A DNA stretch of 64,000 nt from an uncultured Eggerthellaceae bacterium (GCA_958454405.1 CAUEBO010000011.1:1-64000); one strand, 5' to 3'. Counted from the stretch's first letter, positions 1 through 8,701 are shown. The notes: generated by a model not told the origin, from the letters alone. Made by a program: numbers and translations.

Positions 1-819
1 CGCTGGCCCATGCAGTACCACTTCGTGGGCAAGGACATCACGCGCTTCCACTGCGTCATCTGGCCGGCCATGCTCATGGCGGCCGGGCTGCCCATCACGC
101 ACACGGTGTTCGGGCACGGCTTCTTGCTCACCAAGGGCGAGAAGATGTCGAAGTCGAAGGGCAACGCGCTCAAGCCCGCCGACCTGTGCCGCGTGTTCGG
201 CGTGGACGCGTACCGCTACTACTTCATGAGCGACGTGCAGTTCGGAAGCGACGGCTCCATCTCCATGGAGCGCATGGTGCAGGTGTACAACGCCGACTTG
301 GCGAACACCTGGGGCAACCTGTGCAGCCGCGTGTTCAACATGACGAAGAAGTACTTCGGTTCGCAGGTGCCGGAAGTGCCCGCCGACGTGCTGGCCAAGG
401 AGAACCCGCTGCGCGCGATCTCGGACGAGCTGTACGCCGAGTACGACGCGGCTTTGTCCGCCGTCGACTTCACCGGTGCAGCCGCTGCCGTGCAGAAGCT
501 GGCAAGCCGCGTGAACCTGTACGTGGAGGAGAGCGCGCCGTGGAACCTCGCGAAGAGCGAGGAGACCGCGGGCGAGTTGGCCGAGGTCATCTACAATGCG
601 CTCGAGGCCATCCGCATCATCGCGCTGTACATGGCGCCGTTCATGCCCAACACCTCTGCCGAAGTGTTTCGCCGCCTGAGCCTGGGCGACATCACGGCCG
701 TGACCGACATCGAGGCCGCCACCGCCTGGGGCCAGCTGCCTGCCGGCAACGCCGTGGAGATCGGCGACCCCTTGTTCCCGCGTTTGGACATGGATGCCGT
801 CGACCTCGATATGGAGTAG
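1..819 (+). CDS. metG: Methionine--tRNA ligase, C-terminal part (5' end outside window)
   Basis: Charges tRNA-Met with methionine in the cytoplasm. The reading frame is open from the first base, so the gene begins upstream of the window. The visible 272 residues hold the end of the class I catalytic domain with the signature KMSKSKGN near residue 49, preceded by the HGFLLT segment, and then the alpha-helical anticodon-binding domain (WNLAK, near residue 182). The C-terminal tRNA-binding EMAP-like extension seen in some MetRS is absent; the protein stops soon after the helical domain. A stable hairpin begins four bases after the stop codon and opens a dispersed repeat described separately. Confidence 0.95.
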   Translation, partial: RWPMQYHFVGKDITRFHCVIWPAMLMAAGLPITHTVFGHGFLLTKGEKMSKSKGNALKPADLCRVFGVDAYRYYFMSDVQFGSDGSISMERMVQVYNADLANTWGNLCSRVFNMTKKYFGSQVPEVPADVLAKENPLRAISDELYAEYDAALSAVDFTGAAAAVQKLASRVNLYVEESAPWNLAKSEETAGELAEVIYNALEAIRIIALYMAPFMPNTSAEVFRRLSLGDITAVTDIEAATAWGQLPAGNAVEIGDPLFPRLDMDAVDLDME

Positions 820-822
820 CTC

Positions 823-974
823 GGTTCCGACGATCTGACGATCGTCGGAACCGCCCGACGCTGCGGGGCGTTCTCGCACGCGATCTTCGTGCGATCCCGG
901 AAGCTCGCGCACCCGTTGTATGCTTCGCCTCCGCGATCCCGCGAATCTCGCATCCGAGAACGCCCCTCGCTGAC
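823..974 (+). repeat. Dispersed double-stem intergenic repeat, copy 1 (after metG)
   Basis: First of five copies of a repeat that follows gene ends in this window. It starts with a perfect 12-bp-arm hairpin (GGTTCCGACGAT, 823-834, with its complement at 841-852), then the constant block GACGCTGCG (857-865), then a second long stem closed by GCGTTCTC (868-875) and GAGAACGC (956-963), and ends with the constant block CTCGCTGAC (966-974). The arms differ between copies but always pair. Function is unknown; it fills the metG-tatD gap. Confidence 0.8.
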
Positions 975-1013
975 TTCTACTGGACCTGCGATAACGAAAG
1001 GGCGTGGCCGTCC

Positions 1014-1991
1014 GTGACCGATGAACGACATACTGACGTCGACCCCATCTTCCGCGACGCGCTGTTCCACCGCAAGCGCAAGCACGGGAAGTGGGACGTC
1101 GTCGAGGCTCCGCAGCTCGAGGCGCCGGTGGCCGACACCCATGCGCACCTGCAGCTGCTGCCCGACCCGTCGCTGGCGCTCGCGCGGTGCGCCGCGCACG
1201 GCGTGGGGTTCGTCTGCACCATCGTCGACGTCTTCGAGGACGGATCTGCGACGTTTGACGAATTGAGCACCTGGAAGTTCCAGGCTGCGTCCCTCATGAA
1301 GGACTTCGGGTGCTGGCGATGCGGCCAGGAGTTCCCGCGCGTGGACGTGCGCATCGCCGTGGGCTGCCATCCGCACAACGCCAAGCACTACGATGACGCG
1401 CTGGAGTCCAAGCTGCGGCGGCTTCTGGCCGATCCGCGCGTCGCCGCGCTCGGGGAGATCGGGCTCGACTACCATTACGACTTCTCGCCCCGCGAAGACC
1501 AGCGCGAGGCGTTCCGCCGGCAGATCCGCCTGGCGAAGGAGTGCGGCTTGCCGGTGGCCCTGCATCTGCGCGAGGCCCACGACGAGGCGCTCGCCATCAT
1601 GCGCGAGGAGGGCTTTCCCGAGGCGGGAACGCTCCTGCACTGCTTCAACCTGGATTGGGCCACGCTCGAGCCGTGGGTGGCGGAGGGGTGCTTCGTCGCG
1701 TTCGGCGGCGCGCTCACGTTCAAGGCCAGCGACGACACCCGCGAAGCGGCCGCCCGCGTGCCGCTCGACAGGTTGCTCACCGAGACCGACGCGCCCTACA
1801 TGGCGCCCGAGCCCCTGCGCGGGACGACGTGCGGTCCGGAGCACGTCGTCTTCACGGCAGAGCGTCTGGCCGCGGTGCGCGGATGCGCTCCGGGCGATGA
1901 TCGCAAGGCCCTGCTCGAGCGCCTCATGGCGAATGCGCGCGGATTGCTTGACCGTCCGGCCACCGACTGGCAGAAAGAAGCCCGCTTATGA
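1014..1991 (+). CDS. tatD: TatD family metal-dependent hydrolase
   Basis: A TIM-barrel metallohydrolase of the TatD/YcfH family, whose members act as 3'-5' DNA exonucleases or deacylases. Metal-ligand motifs are in the expected order: DTHAHLQ (HxH), GEIGLDYHY (Glu), ALHLREAH (His), LLHCF (His) and ETDAPYM (Asp). A GTG at 1014 is chosen because the residues before the HxH motif (about 40) resemble a short N-terminal extension and no better start lies nearby; the start is uncertain. The stop overlaps the next ATG (ATGA), so the two genes are probably translationally coupled. The order metG-tatD-rsmA-veg resembles the conserved order seen in Firmicutes. Confidence 0.92.
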   Translation: MTDERHTDVDPIFRDALFHRKRKHGKWDVVEAPQLEAPVADTHAHLQLLPDPSLALARCAAHGVGFVCTIVDVFEDGSATFDELSTWKFQAASLMKDFGCWRCGQEFPRVDVRIAVGCHPHNAKHYDDALESKLRRLLADPRVAALGEIGLDYHYDFSPREDQREAFRRQIRLAKECGLPVALHLREAHDEALAIMREEGFPEAGTLLHCFNLDWATLEPWVAEGCFVAFGGALTFKASDDTREAAARVPLDRLLTETDAPYMAPEPLRGTTCGPEHVVFTAERLAAVRGCAPGDDRKALLERLMANARGLLDRPATDWQKEARL

Positions 1992-2953
1992 ATCGCCTGA
2001 TAATCGTTGGGTCGCCGCGTGCGAACGGCCGCAGCGCCGCCCTGGCCGATCTGTTGTTCGAGGCGTGCATCGAAGCATGCCCACACGACGAGTTAGCGCT
2101 TGCGCCCGTGGCCACGCTGGACATCGAGCCGTGCCGGGGCTGCGATTCGTGCAAGGCGCTCATGGAGCACGCGAACGAAGCGGCCGACGACGATGACGAG
2201 GCAGTGCGCCGTTGCATCATCGAGGACGACATGCGCGAGGTCTACGAGCTCGTCGAGGCGGCTGACGAGATGATCGTCGTGTCCCCGGTGTACTTCGCCG
2301 GAGCGCCGGCGCAGCTCAAGGCGCTGCTCGATCGCTTGCAGCCGTACTTCTGGAGCGATGCGCGCACGCAGGCGAAGCGTCCGGCAACGCTGCACGTGGT
2401 GGGCGAGGGCGGCGACCCGCACGGGTTCGAGCCGCTCGTGGGCGTGGTGCGCTCGGCGCTGTCGTGCTCCGGGTTCGCGCTCGAGCGCGTGCTGGACTGG
2501 GTGGGCAGGATAGACGAGGACGGCGAGATCACGGCCGAGGCCGTCGAGCATCCGCTCGCGCCGCTGCCGGGAGCCCACGAGCCGGATGCACTCGAGGCGT
2601 CGGATGAGACGCCGCGGGCTGCGGCGGCTGCCGCGGCTTCCGCGGCCCCCGCCGGACGCGAGCGGCCCGTTCTGCATGTTGTCAAGGAGGAGAAGCAGGC
2701 GCCGAGCGGGTCCAAGGGCGGCGCCAAACAGCAGGCGAAGGGTTCGAAGTCGAAAGGCCCGCACGGGAAGGGGCCGCAAAGCGCCCAAGGCCCGAACCGT
2801 CCTGCTCAGAGTCCATCGAACAAGGGCCGTTCCGGTTCCGGCCAGAACCGCTCCAACCAGGGTGGTCCCAAGCAGAACCGCTCCAACCAGGGCGGCAAGC
2901 AAAACGCGAAGTGCGCGCACGGAAAGCGATCGAGTGGTAAGAATGGCGGCTAA
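1988..2953 (+). CDS. Flavodoxin-like NAD(P)H-dependent FMN reductase with a basic low-complexity tail
   Basis: Residues 1-180 form a flavodoxin-like fold of the NADPH-dependent FMN reductase/iron-sulfur flavoprotein type: the phosphate loop GSPRANGRS near residue 8, the cysteine-rich CRGCDSC near residue 50, and VVSPVYFAG near residue 97. The last 100 or so residues are a low-complexity tail rich in Lys, Gly, Ser, Gln and Asn with repeated QNRSNQGG-type units, strongly basic and probably disordered. The tail is not part of the family fold and could bind nucleic acid or another acidic partner, which is inference. It overlaps tatD upstream and rsmA downstream. Confidence 0.8.
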   Translation: MNRLIIVGSPRANGRSAALADLLFEACIEACPHDELALAPVATLDIEPCRGCDSCKALMEHANEAADDDDEAVRRCIIEDDMREVYELVEAADEMIVVSPVYFAGAPAQLKALLDRLQPYFWSDARTQAKRPATLHVVGEGGDPHGFEPLVGVVRSALSCSGFALERVLDWVGRIDEDGEITAEAVEHPLAPLPGAHEPDALEASDETPRAAAAAAASAAPAGRERPVLHVVKEEKQAPSGSKGGAKQQAKGSKSKGPHGKGPQSAQGPNRPAQSPSNKGRSGSGQNRSNQGGPKQNRSNQGGKQNAKCAHGKRSSGKNGG

Positions 2954-3956
2954 ACTCTCCCCGCTTGCGAGCGTGTCCGAGACGCGCGCCGTGCTGGAAG
3001 CGCACGGGCTGACGACGAAGTACTCGCTTGGCCAGAACTTCCTCGTGAACGACGCCATCCTCCAGAAGATCGTCGCGCTGGCCCAGGTGGAGCCCCGCGA
3101 CTTCGTGCTGGAAGTGGGACCCGGCATCGGCACGCTCACCATCGCGCTCTTGAAGCACGCGGGCCGCGTCGTGTCGGTCGAGCGCGACGCCGATCTGCCC
3201 GCCGTGCTCGCCGAAACGCTCGCTCCCTGGTCTGACCGCTTCGCCCTTATCCAAAAGGATGCTCTCGACCTCACAGCCGAGGATCTGAAAAGGGCCTCGG
3301 CGCAGTTTGGAGGGGGGTCGCAGGAAGGGTCGGCACCGCCCACCAAGCGAGTTCCACAGCGAAGCGAGGACTGTTTGAGCGACTGGGCGGTGCCAACCCT
3401 TCCTGCGGGCGGTCCCACCAAACTCGTTTCCAACTTGCCCTATGCCGTGGCGGCCACCGTCGTGCTCGACTATTTCCAGCGGTTCGCGTCTCTTGAAAGC
3501 GCCACCGTCATGGTGCAGAAGGAGGTGGCCGATCGCATGGCGGCGAGTCCGGGCTCGAAGAACTACGGCGCGTACACCGTGAAGCTGCGCCTGTACGCAG
3601 AGCCTGCCGGGCGTTTCGCCGTGGGGCCGGGCAACTTCTTCCCGCCGCCGCGCGTCGAAAGCGCCGTGCTGCGTCTGAACCGCCGTACGCTGCGCGACGA
3701 TGTGGGCGAGCCGCTGAGCCCCGCCGCCTTGGAAGCCACCTGCCTCATGGCAGACGCGGCTTTCGCAAGCCGCCGCAAGACGCTCTCGAACTCCTGCAAG
3801 ACCTATTTCGCCGGTCGTGGCGCCGCGGACGCGCCCGCGCCCGCAGAGCTGCCGCTGGTGTTCGAGCGTGCCGGCATCGATCCTGCCCGGCGCGGCGAGA
3901 CGCTTGACCTGGAGGAGTTCATTCGCTTGGGCAAGGCGTACCAAGACGCACGCTGA
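2943..3956 (+). CDS. rsmA: 16S rRNA (adenine1518/1519-N6)-dimethyltransferase, with in-frame insertion
   Basis: KsgA/RsmA dimethylates two adjacent adenines in the 3'-terminal helix of 16S rRNA. SAM motif I is VLEVGPGIGTLT, and the catalytic motif IV is SNLPY (N-L-P-Y) followed by MVQKEVADR. The C-terminal region with RRKTLSN is typical. At 337 residues it is longer than the usual 270-290. The excess lies at residues 122-160, between the motif III region (DALDLT) and SNLPY, exactly where a 117-bp palindromic DNA element sits in frame. ATG 2943 lies inside the end of the upstream gene. Next to veg, as in Bacillus. Confidence 0.95.
   Translation: MAAKLSPLASVSETRAVLEAHGLTTKYSLGQNFLVNDAILQKIVALAQVEPRDFVLEVGPGIGTLTIALLKHAGRVVSVERDADLPAVLAETLAPWSDRFALIQKDALDLTAEDLKRASAQFGGGSQEGSAPPTKRVPQRSEDCLSDWAVPTLPAGGPTKLVSNLPYAVAATVVLDYFQRFASLESATVMVQKEVADRMAASPGSKNYGAYTVKLRLYAEPAGRFAVGPGNFFPPPRVESAVLRLNRRTLRDDVGEPLSPAALEATCLMADAAFASRRKTLSNSCKTYFAGRGAADAPAPAELPLVFERAGIDPARRGETLDLEEFIRLGKAYQDAR
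3306..3422 (+). repeat. Palindromic element inserted in frame within rsmA
   Basis: A 117-bp imperfect palindrome: arms AGGAAGGGTCGGCACCGCCC (from 3322) and its near-exact complement (3384-3404, one mismatch over 21 bp), extended outward by GCAGG/CCTGC, then GGG/CCC and TTTGG/CCAAA. It equals 39 codons with no stop and is translated as a Gly/Ser/Pro/Lys-rich loop. No second copy was seen in this window. It resembles in behaviour the Rickettsia palindromic elements that insert into open reading frames (comparison only). Confidence 0.75.
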
Positions 3957-4356
3957 TACCGGAACCGTTCTGGTCCGCAACCCGTCCCGATCCGCCCTGG
4001 TTCGGCGTTGCGCGGTTCCGAACGGATTGTGCCCGATGGTCCGCGGCGGATTCGCATCTGGAATTGCACGAAATAGGCGAGAGCCCCTTCGAGCGGGCTC
4101 CCCGAAGCTGCCGCGACGAATCGCCCGTGTCCGCATGGCAGGCGTGGGCGGCATGGCGGGCATCGGCACTTGCAGCGCGTTCTGCCTGTTGGAAGCAGGA
4201 AAATGCGACCCGCCGAGCGACCGCCGGAAAACCGCTGGGCAGTCTAATGTTACCAAATGGAGAACAATCCGTGCAGATTCTGTAGAGCATTGACAGAGAT
4301 GATAAAATGATACCTCGTTATTACTGTACCCGAGGACACACGCAAGGAAGAAGAGC
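3957..4356 (+). other. Intergenic region upstream of veg
   Basis: No gene is convincing in these 400 bases. CGGAACCG near 3959 and CGGTTCCG near 4012 could pair as a hairpin after rsmA. A TTGACA at 4290-4295 lies in an AT-richer patch (4288-4320), but no good -10 box sits at the standard spacing, so the veg promoter is only approximately placed. AAGGAAG about 8 bases before the ATG is a good ribosome binding site for veg. Confidence 0.4.
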
Positions 4357-4716
4357 ATGGATTTAGCGAAACAAGCCAAAATCGTCGACTCCATCCATGA
4401 TACGTTACATGATTTCGTCGGTCAACGCCTAAAGGTGCGCGCCAATATGGGACGCTCGAAGATCGTCGAGAGCGAGGGCGTGCTCATGCAGGTGCATCCG
4501 CAGCTGTTCATCATGGAAGTCGACCGCAAGCGCGGCCGCACGGCCCGTCAATCGTTCCAGTACGTCGACGTGCTCACCGGCATGGTGGAGCTGTCGCAGA
4601 ACGGCGAGCCGCTGTTCGAGCCGTTCATCCCCGATGCTTCCCAGGACGCCGAGGCGCCTCTCATGGAAGGCGGTTCCCTCATCGAGGACTTCGACGAGGA
4701 GAAAATGCTCTCCTAG
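4357..4716 (+). CDS. veg: Veg family protein
   Basis: A 119-residue protein of the Veg family (DUF1021), known from Bacillus subtilis, where veg lies near ksgA/rsmA and affects biofilm and vegetative growth. The core VGQRLKVRANMGRSK near residue 23 followed by EGVLMQVHPQLFIMEV is characteristic and forms a small beta-barrel. The acidic C-terminal tail (residues 93-119) is lineage-specific. A good ribosome binding site (AAGGAAG) precedes the ATG and a terminator follows, so it looks like its own unit. Confidence 0.88.
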   Translation: MDLAKQAKIVDSIHDTLHDFVGQRLKVRANMGRSKIVESEGVLMQVHPQLFIMEVDRKRGRTARQSFQYVDVLTGMVELSQNGEPLFEPFIPDASQDAEAPLMEGGSLIEDFDEEKMLS

Positions 4717-4744
4717 ATCGGAAGAAAACCGCAGAGGACCATCG

Positions 4745-4776
4745 GCGGGCGTCGCGGCAAGCGGCGCCCGCTTTTT
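4745..4776 (+). terminator. Rho-independent terminator after veg
   Basis: GC-rich stem GCGGGCGTCGC / GCGGCGCCCGC with a 5-base loop and a following run of five T. Confidence 0.85.
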
Positions 4777-4913
4777 CATTGCGCGCTGCCTTCGAACTTG
4801 CGGACTCGTCTGCGGCCGGCAGGTCGCATGCGCGGGGTTGCAGGTCGCATGCAGGGTCCGCAGGCTCGCCGGCCCATTCGCCGGCGTCCCCTCATGCAAG
4901 GATCGGCCCCTTT

Positions 4914-5903
4914 TCAGGACGGATGCACGTTGCCGGCAGCGTCGACGAAATAGGCGCGCTCGATGTCCGGGCAGCTTCGCGCGAAGGCGATGCCGCGCTC
5001 GATGCCCATGGCGAGCAGCGTCGTGGAGTAGCCTTCGGCATCGATCGACTGCCGTGCGATGACGGTGACTCCCGCCGCATCCGTTTCAGCAGGGCATCCC
5101 GTTGCAGGGTCCAGGATGTGATGGTACCGTGTTCCGTCGCGCTCGAAGCAGCGTTCGTAGACGCCGCTCGTCACGGCCGACGCGCAGCACACGTCCACCG
5201 CGCCCACGATGCCGCCCGGTTTCCGCGGATCCTGCAGGCCGACGCGCCAGGGTGCTCCTCCGGGCTTCCTTCCGTAGGCGACGACGTTGCCGCCCAGGTT
5301 GATGATGAACGAGGCGACGCCGCATCCGGCGATGATCGCCGTCAGCTTGTCGGCTATCCATCCCTTCGCGATGCCTCCCAGATCGACGGCGGCCTCGGGG
5401 TCGGCCAGCTGGGCCCAGGCTTGCGGCGAATCGGCGTTGCGGGAGGGTTCCTCCCAGACGTGCACCGAACGCCAATCGACGTGGGTCAGAGCCTCGTCGA
5501 TGCGGTTCTGGTCCGGGATGGCGCCTTGATGGAAATCCCACAAGCGCACGACCGCGCCAACAGTCACGTCGAACAGCCCTTCGCTTTCCTCGCAGTAGCG
5601 CAGTGCCGCGCGCACGAGCTCGGCCGTGTCGCGGGCGATGGGCACCGGCGCGCCCTTCGCGCCGTTGAGCCGCGCGATGTCCGAATGGGGAAGCGTGCGG
5701 GAGAATCGGCGCTCGAAGGCGCGACAGGCGAGCCGCGCCTTGTCGAAGGCGGCTTCGCATGCGCCCGGCTCGCCGAACGCCTGCAAGGTGATGACGGTGT
5801 TGAATGCGTAGAACACGTGCGTCAACATGCCGGCCTCGTCGGGCCCCTGCGTTTCGTGCACGTCTTCCAACGGCACGGCATCGTATAATTCGTCAGGCTC
5901 CAT
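4914..5903 (-). CDS. apbE: FAD:protein FMN transferase (ApbE)
   Basis: ApbE moves FMN from FAD onto Ser/Thr of target proteins, typically exported redox proteins. Motifs: DVTVGAVVRLWDF, the hallmark DLGGIAKGWIADK, and HHILDPATG followed by GVTVIA. The predicted start (ATG at 5903) has no Shine-Dalgarno sequence, but a TATACT box ends six bases upstream, giving transcription from the A of the ATG. No lipobox or signal peptide is seen with this start, so the protein appears cytoplasmic; a longer start at 5957 is possible. No FMN-binding-domain substrate is encoded alongside. Confidence 0.9.
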   Translation of the reverse strand: MEPDELYDAVPLEDVHETQGPDEAGMLTHVFYAFNTVITLQAFGEPGACEAAFDKARLACRAFERRFSRTLPHSDIARLNGAKGAPVPIARDTAELVRAALRYCEESEGLFDVTVGAVVRLWDFHQGAIPDQNRIDEALTHVDWRSVHVWEEPSRNADSPQAWAQLADPEAAVDLGGIAKGWIADKLTAIIAGCGVASFIINLGGNVVAYGRKPGGAPWRVGLQDPRKPGGIVGAVDVCCASAVTSGVYERCFERDGTRYHHILDPATGCPAETDAAGVTVIARQSIDAEGYSTTLLAMGIERGIAFARSCPDIERAYFVDAAGNVHPS

Positions 5904-5909
5904 GGTGCC

Positions 5910-5915
5910 AGTATA
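5910..5915 (-). promoter_or_regulatory. -10 box for leaderless apbE transcript
   Basis: TATACT on the minus strand, with exactly six bases (GGCACC) before the ATG. No clear -35 element is seen. Confidence 0.55.
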
Positions 5916-5995
5916 GATCAACGCGGCTGTGCTGATCGGGATTGCCCTGCCGGGCACGGCGTTGGGAAGCCTTCGCCTCGGAAGAGGCCCGCCTG

Positions 5996-6184
5996 CTAGT
6001 TCACGCTCGGTTGCTGGGCGATGCGCGCGCGGGCGGCGTCGGCGCTCTCCGCAACGGCATGCAGCATCTTGTCGCGCATGACGGTGACGTCGTTCGGTGT
6101 CGTGGCCGTATCCAACATCGAGCTGACGGCACGAGAAAGATCGATAAGCCGGGCGTTGATCTCGTTGTCTGTGGATGCGTTCAT
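5996..6184 (-). CDS. Small hypothetical protein, 62 residues
   Basis: Not recognised. It begins with MNASTDNEINARLIDL and is helical, Ala/Asp-rich and without membrane segments or cysteines. Evidence that it is real: AGAAGGGA lies 8 bases before the ATG, codon use matches the neighbours, and the reading frame occupies the gap between apbE and the LysR gene on the same strand. Could belong to the LysR operon (41 bases after it). Confidence 0.6.
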   Translation of the reverse strand: MNASTDNEINARLIDLSRAVSSMLDTATTPNDVTVMRDKMLHAVAESADAARARIAQQPSVN

Positions 6185-6224
6185 GATTCTCGTCCCTTCT
6201 CTGTTCGGATGTCGTTCATCTGGC

Positions 6225-7139
6225 TCATCGGCGGCCTCGACGAATGCGAGCCGCAATGCCCAAAAGGTAGCGCTCAACGAAGGGCAAGGCCGGATTCGCG
6301 CGATTGCTTGCGTAGGCGAGGCAAAGCGGTATGGGCATGAGATCTCCCGAGGCGATGGGCAGCACGACGATGGATGGGTACAGGTCTTCGAGGGACGGAT
6401 CGTCTGCCACGAACATCGCCCCGTTCTGATCCTCGAGGAATGCGCGGTGCTCTGCTGCGAACGGCGGCAGCACGGTATAGCATGGCTCGAGCCCTTTCGC
6501 TTCAAGGTGGTTGGTGATGATCGTCTGGCAATAGCGTATGTCCTCCGGCATGGCGAGCGGTGTGCCCTTCAAGTCTTCGAGCCCGATGAACGGGCGCGAT
6601 GCGAGCGGGTTGCCTTTCGAAACCGCCAGATGCAGGGGGAACGAGAGCAATCGGACGGAGTCGACGCCCGGCTTGCACACGCGGCCGATGACGACGGCGG
6701 CATCCACGATGCCTTCTTCCAAGGCGGCCAGGCACGCCCCGCTCGAATGGAACGAGGCGGTGAGCTTGATGCGGGGACAGGTTTTCTCGAACGCGTCGAA
6801 ATCGTGCGTTCTGATGACGTTTCCCCTGCAAGGCGAGCAAGCCACCGCCAACGACACCAATCCTTCCTGTTCCTGCGCAAGCTCGTGGTTCCGAGCGAGC
6901 GCTTCGAGGTCGAGCAGGCACGAAAGCGCTTCCGACGCCCGTGTCGAGAACATGCGCCCGAACGGCGTTGGCGATACGCTGCGCCCCGACTTCTCGCACA
7001 GCTGGACGTGAAGCTCGCGCTCCAACTCGCCCACTGCCTTCGAAACCGCTTGCGGGGTGACGAAGAGTTCTTTGGCGGCCGTGGAAAAGCTGCCGCATTG
7101 CACAGTGGTCACGAAATATTCCAGCTGACTGATGTTCAC
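6225..7139 (-). CDS. LysR family transcriptional regulator
   Basis: N-terminal winged helix-turn-helix with the LysR pattern ISQLEYFVTTVQCGSFSTAA then LFVTPQAVSKAVGELE (residues 2-45), and a periplasmic-binding-like effector domain from about residue 90. Length (304) is typical. GTG at 7139 is chosen because LysR proteins nearly always begin 2-4 residues before QLEYF; an ATG 60 bases upstream has no ribosome binding site. It is divergent from the radical SAM gene, 290 bases apart, the classic arrangement for a LysR regulator acting on its neighbour. Effector unknown. Confidence 0.9.
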   Translation of the reverse strand: MNISQLEYFVTTVQCGSFSTAAKELFVTPQAVSKAVGELERELHVQLCEKSGRSVSPTPFGRMFSTRASEALSCLLDLEALARNHELAQEQEGLVSLAVACSPCRGNVIRTHDFDAFEKTCPRIKLTASFHSSGACLAALEEGIVDAAVVIGRVCKPGVDSVRLLSFPLHLAVSKGNPLASRPFIGLEDLKGTPLAMPEDIRYCQTIITNHLEAKGLEPCYTVLPPFAAEHRAFLEDQNGAMFVADDPSLEDLYPSIVVLPIASGDLMPIPLCLAYASNRANPALPFVERYLLGIAARIRRGRR

Positions 7140-7429
7140 CAATACCCATTCTTTTGGTGCGAGGTTTTCTTTCCGGGCTTTTGTTCTATAATTTATCATA
7201 AATCGTTAATTCGGAATTGTCGATCGGTCTATTTGACGAGAAGAATCCCCAGATGGATGGCAGATAATAAAATGTAATTGCCAGGGTACAGAAAATTAGC
7301 TGCTAGCATAGAACGGCGTAGGGATTCGCAATCTTTCTTTTCAAGTAGATATTTCTTGTACCTTTCTGCCCGGGGGCCCAATCTCATAATTCTGAAGAGG
7401 GTGCCGATCGCGTCGATTGAGGAGCGTCT
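7140..7429. promoter_or_regulatory. Divergent control region between lysR and the radical SAM operon
   Basis: AT-rich, non-coding 290 bases. Contains TTGACG at about 7233 and several TATA-like stretches (AGATAATAAAAT near 7262, CATAATTC near 7386), none in clear -35/-10 register. GAGGAG at 7417-7422 is the ribosome binding site of the radical SAM gene. LysR sites (T-N11-A) are expected here but cannot be fixed by eye. Confidence 0.4.
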
Positions 7430-8701
7430 ATGAGGTTTGCCGAGGAAGTGGTTCTGTTCGACTTTGCCGGCATCCCGATGGTCGGCTCTCTCGGCACGGG
7501 CTACGCGATCGGGCTCACGGATGAAGGCGCTGCCGTCTGTGCGCGGCTCCATGAGGAGGATGTGCCCGAACAGGACATCGCCGCCGTCGATCCAGCCTTG
7601 CTCGAACATCTGACAAAAGGCGGGTTCTTTGAATCCGCGAAACCCGACCATCGCGTGCTGTCGGCCTACCTTCACGTGACCCAGCGCTGCAATCTGAACT
7701 GTGCCGGGTGCTATTCTCTCGATGCCCAGCGCAACGCACTTGCCGACGCTCCTCTGCCCGCGATCAAGCATGCCATCGACGAGCTGGCCGCTTCGGGCGT
7801 CATGCGGCTCGTCATATCCGGCGGCGAGCCCTTCCTGCGCGAAGACCTTCCCGAGATCGTGGAGCACGCCAAGCGTTCGTGCGGCATCGCGTCGGTCACC
7901 GTCTTGTCGAACGGCACGTGCATGTCCGACGCTGCTCTGGAGCGGCTCGCGCCGAATGTGGAATGCGTGTCCGTCTCGTTCGACGGGTGCTCATCCGAAG
8001 CGCCCGCCTACATACGCCAGGAGCAACGATTCGACGAGCTGGTGTCCGCCGTCCGCGCCGTGCAGGCCGCCGGCATCCAGGCGCACATCATTCCCACGGT
8101 GCACGCGAAGAACGTGGACGAGCTTTCCGCGTATCTGAACCTGTCGAAGGAGCTGGGGGCGACGCTGAACTTCAGCCTGCTCACCTGCGAGCCCGACGAC
8201 GAGGCCCTGGGCGGTCTTCTGCCGGGCGAAGATGAGCTGCGGGCGCTGGGGCGCAGCCTGCTCACGCTGGACGACGGGAAGCCCGTCCTTGCCATGGATG
8301 CGCCCGTCGGCTTGAACATAACGGTCAAGCGCCGGTGCGGGGCGGGATGCGAGTCGCTGAGCATCGGCGCCGACGGCACCGTGTACCCGTGCCACATGCT
8401 TCATCGTGAAGAGTACGCGATGGGGAATGCATTCACGGGCTCCGTTGCCGAGGCCGTTCAGGGCGATGTGGCGCGCACGTTCCGAAGCCTCGATGCGGCG
8501 ACGTTCGAGGATTGCGCCGATTGCGCCTATGTACGAATTTGCGGGGGAGGCTGCAGGGCCCGCTCGCTGTTCGCATCGGGCAGCTTGGAGTCGAAAGATT
8601 CCTACTGCGCGATGATCCAGGAGTTCTACGACGTCCTGGGAAATGCGATGAAAGCTGCGGTAGAAAAAGCGAGAGGAGGAAATAGAGATGCTGTTTTATA
8701 G
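7430..8701 (+). CDS. Radical SAM/SPASM peptide maturase
   Basis: A 423-residue radical SAM enzyme of the RiPP-maturase type. Residues 1-70 resemble a PqqD-like peptide-recognition domain (LFDFAGIP, GYAIGLTDEGA). The radical SAM cluster motif CNLNCAGC is at residues 87-94, followed by SGGEPFLRED. The C-terminal SPASM domain has the cysteines expected for auxiliary Fe-S clusters: CGAGC, VYPCHM, CADCAYVRICGGGC and a final SYCAM. Such enzymes crosslink or otherwise modify ribosomal peptides. The gene ends inside a 27-codon reading frame with a very strong ribosome binding site, the likely substrate. Start: ATG 7430 with GAGGAG 7 bases before. Confidence 0.9.
   Translation: MRFAEEVVLFDFAGIPMVGSLGTGYAIGLTDEGAAVCARLHEEDVPEQDIAAVDPALLEHLTKGGFFESAKPDHRVLSAYLHVTQRCNLNCAGCYSLDAQRNALADAPLPAIKHAIDELAASGVMRLVISGGEPFLREDLPEIVEHAKRSCGIASVTVLSNGTCMSDAALERLAPNVECVSVSFDGCSSEAPAYIRQEQRFDELVSAVRAVQAAGIQAHIIPTVHAKNVDELSAYLNLSKELGATLNFSLLTCEPDDEALGGLLPGEDELRALGRSLLTLDDGKPVLAMDAPVGLNITVKRRCGAGCESLSIGADGTVYPCHMLHREEYAMGNAFTGSVAEAVQGDVARTFRSLDAATFEDCADCAYVRICGGGCRARSLFASGSLESKDSYCAMIQEFYDVLGNAMKAAVEKARGGNRDAVL

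Noticed and set aside
4290..4318. Standard sigma-A promoter for veg
   Set aside because: TTGACA is perfect but no -10 hexamer lies at 16-18 bases, so the promoter is left unassigned.
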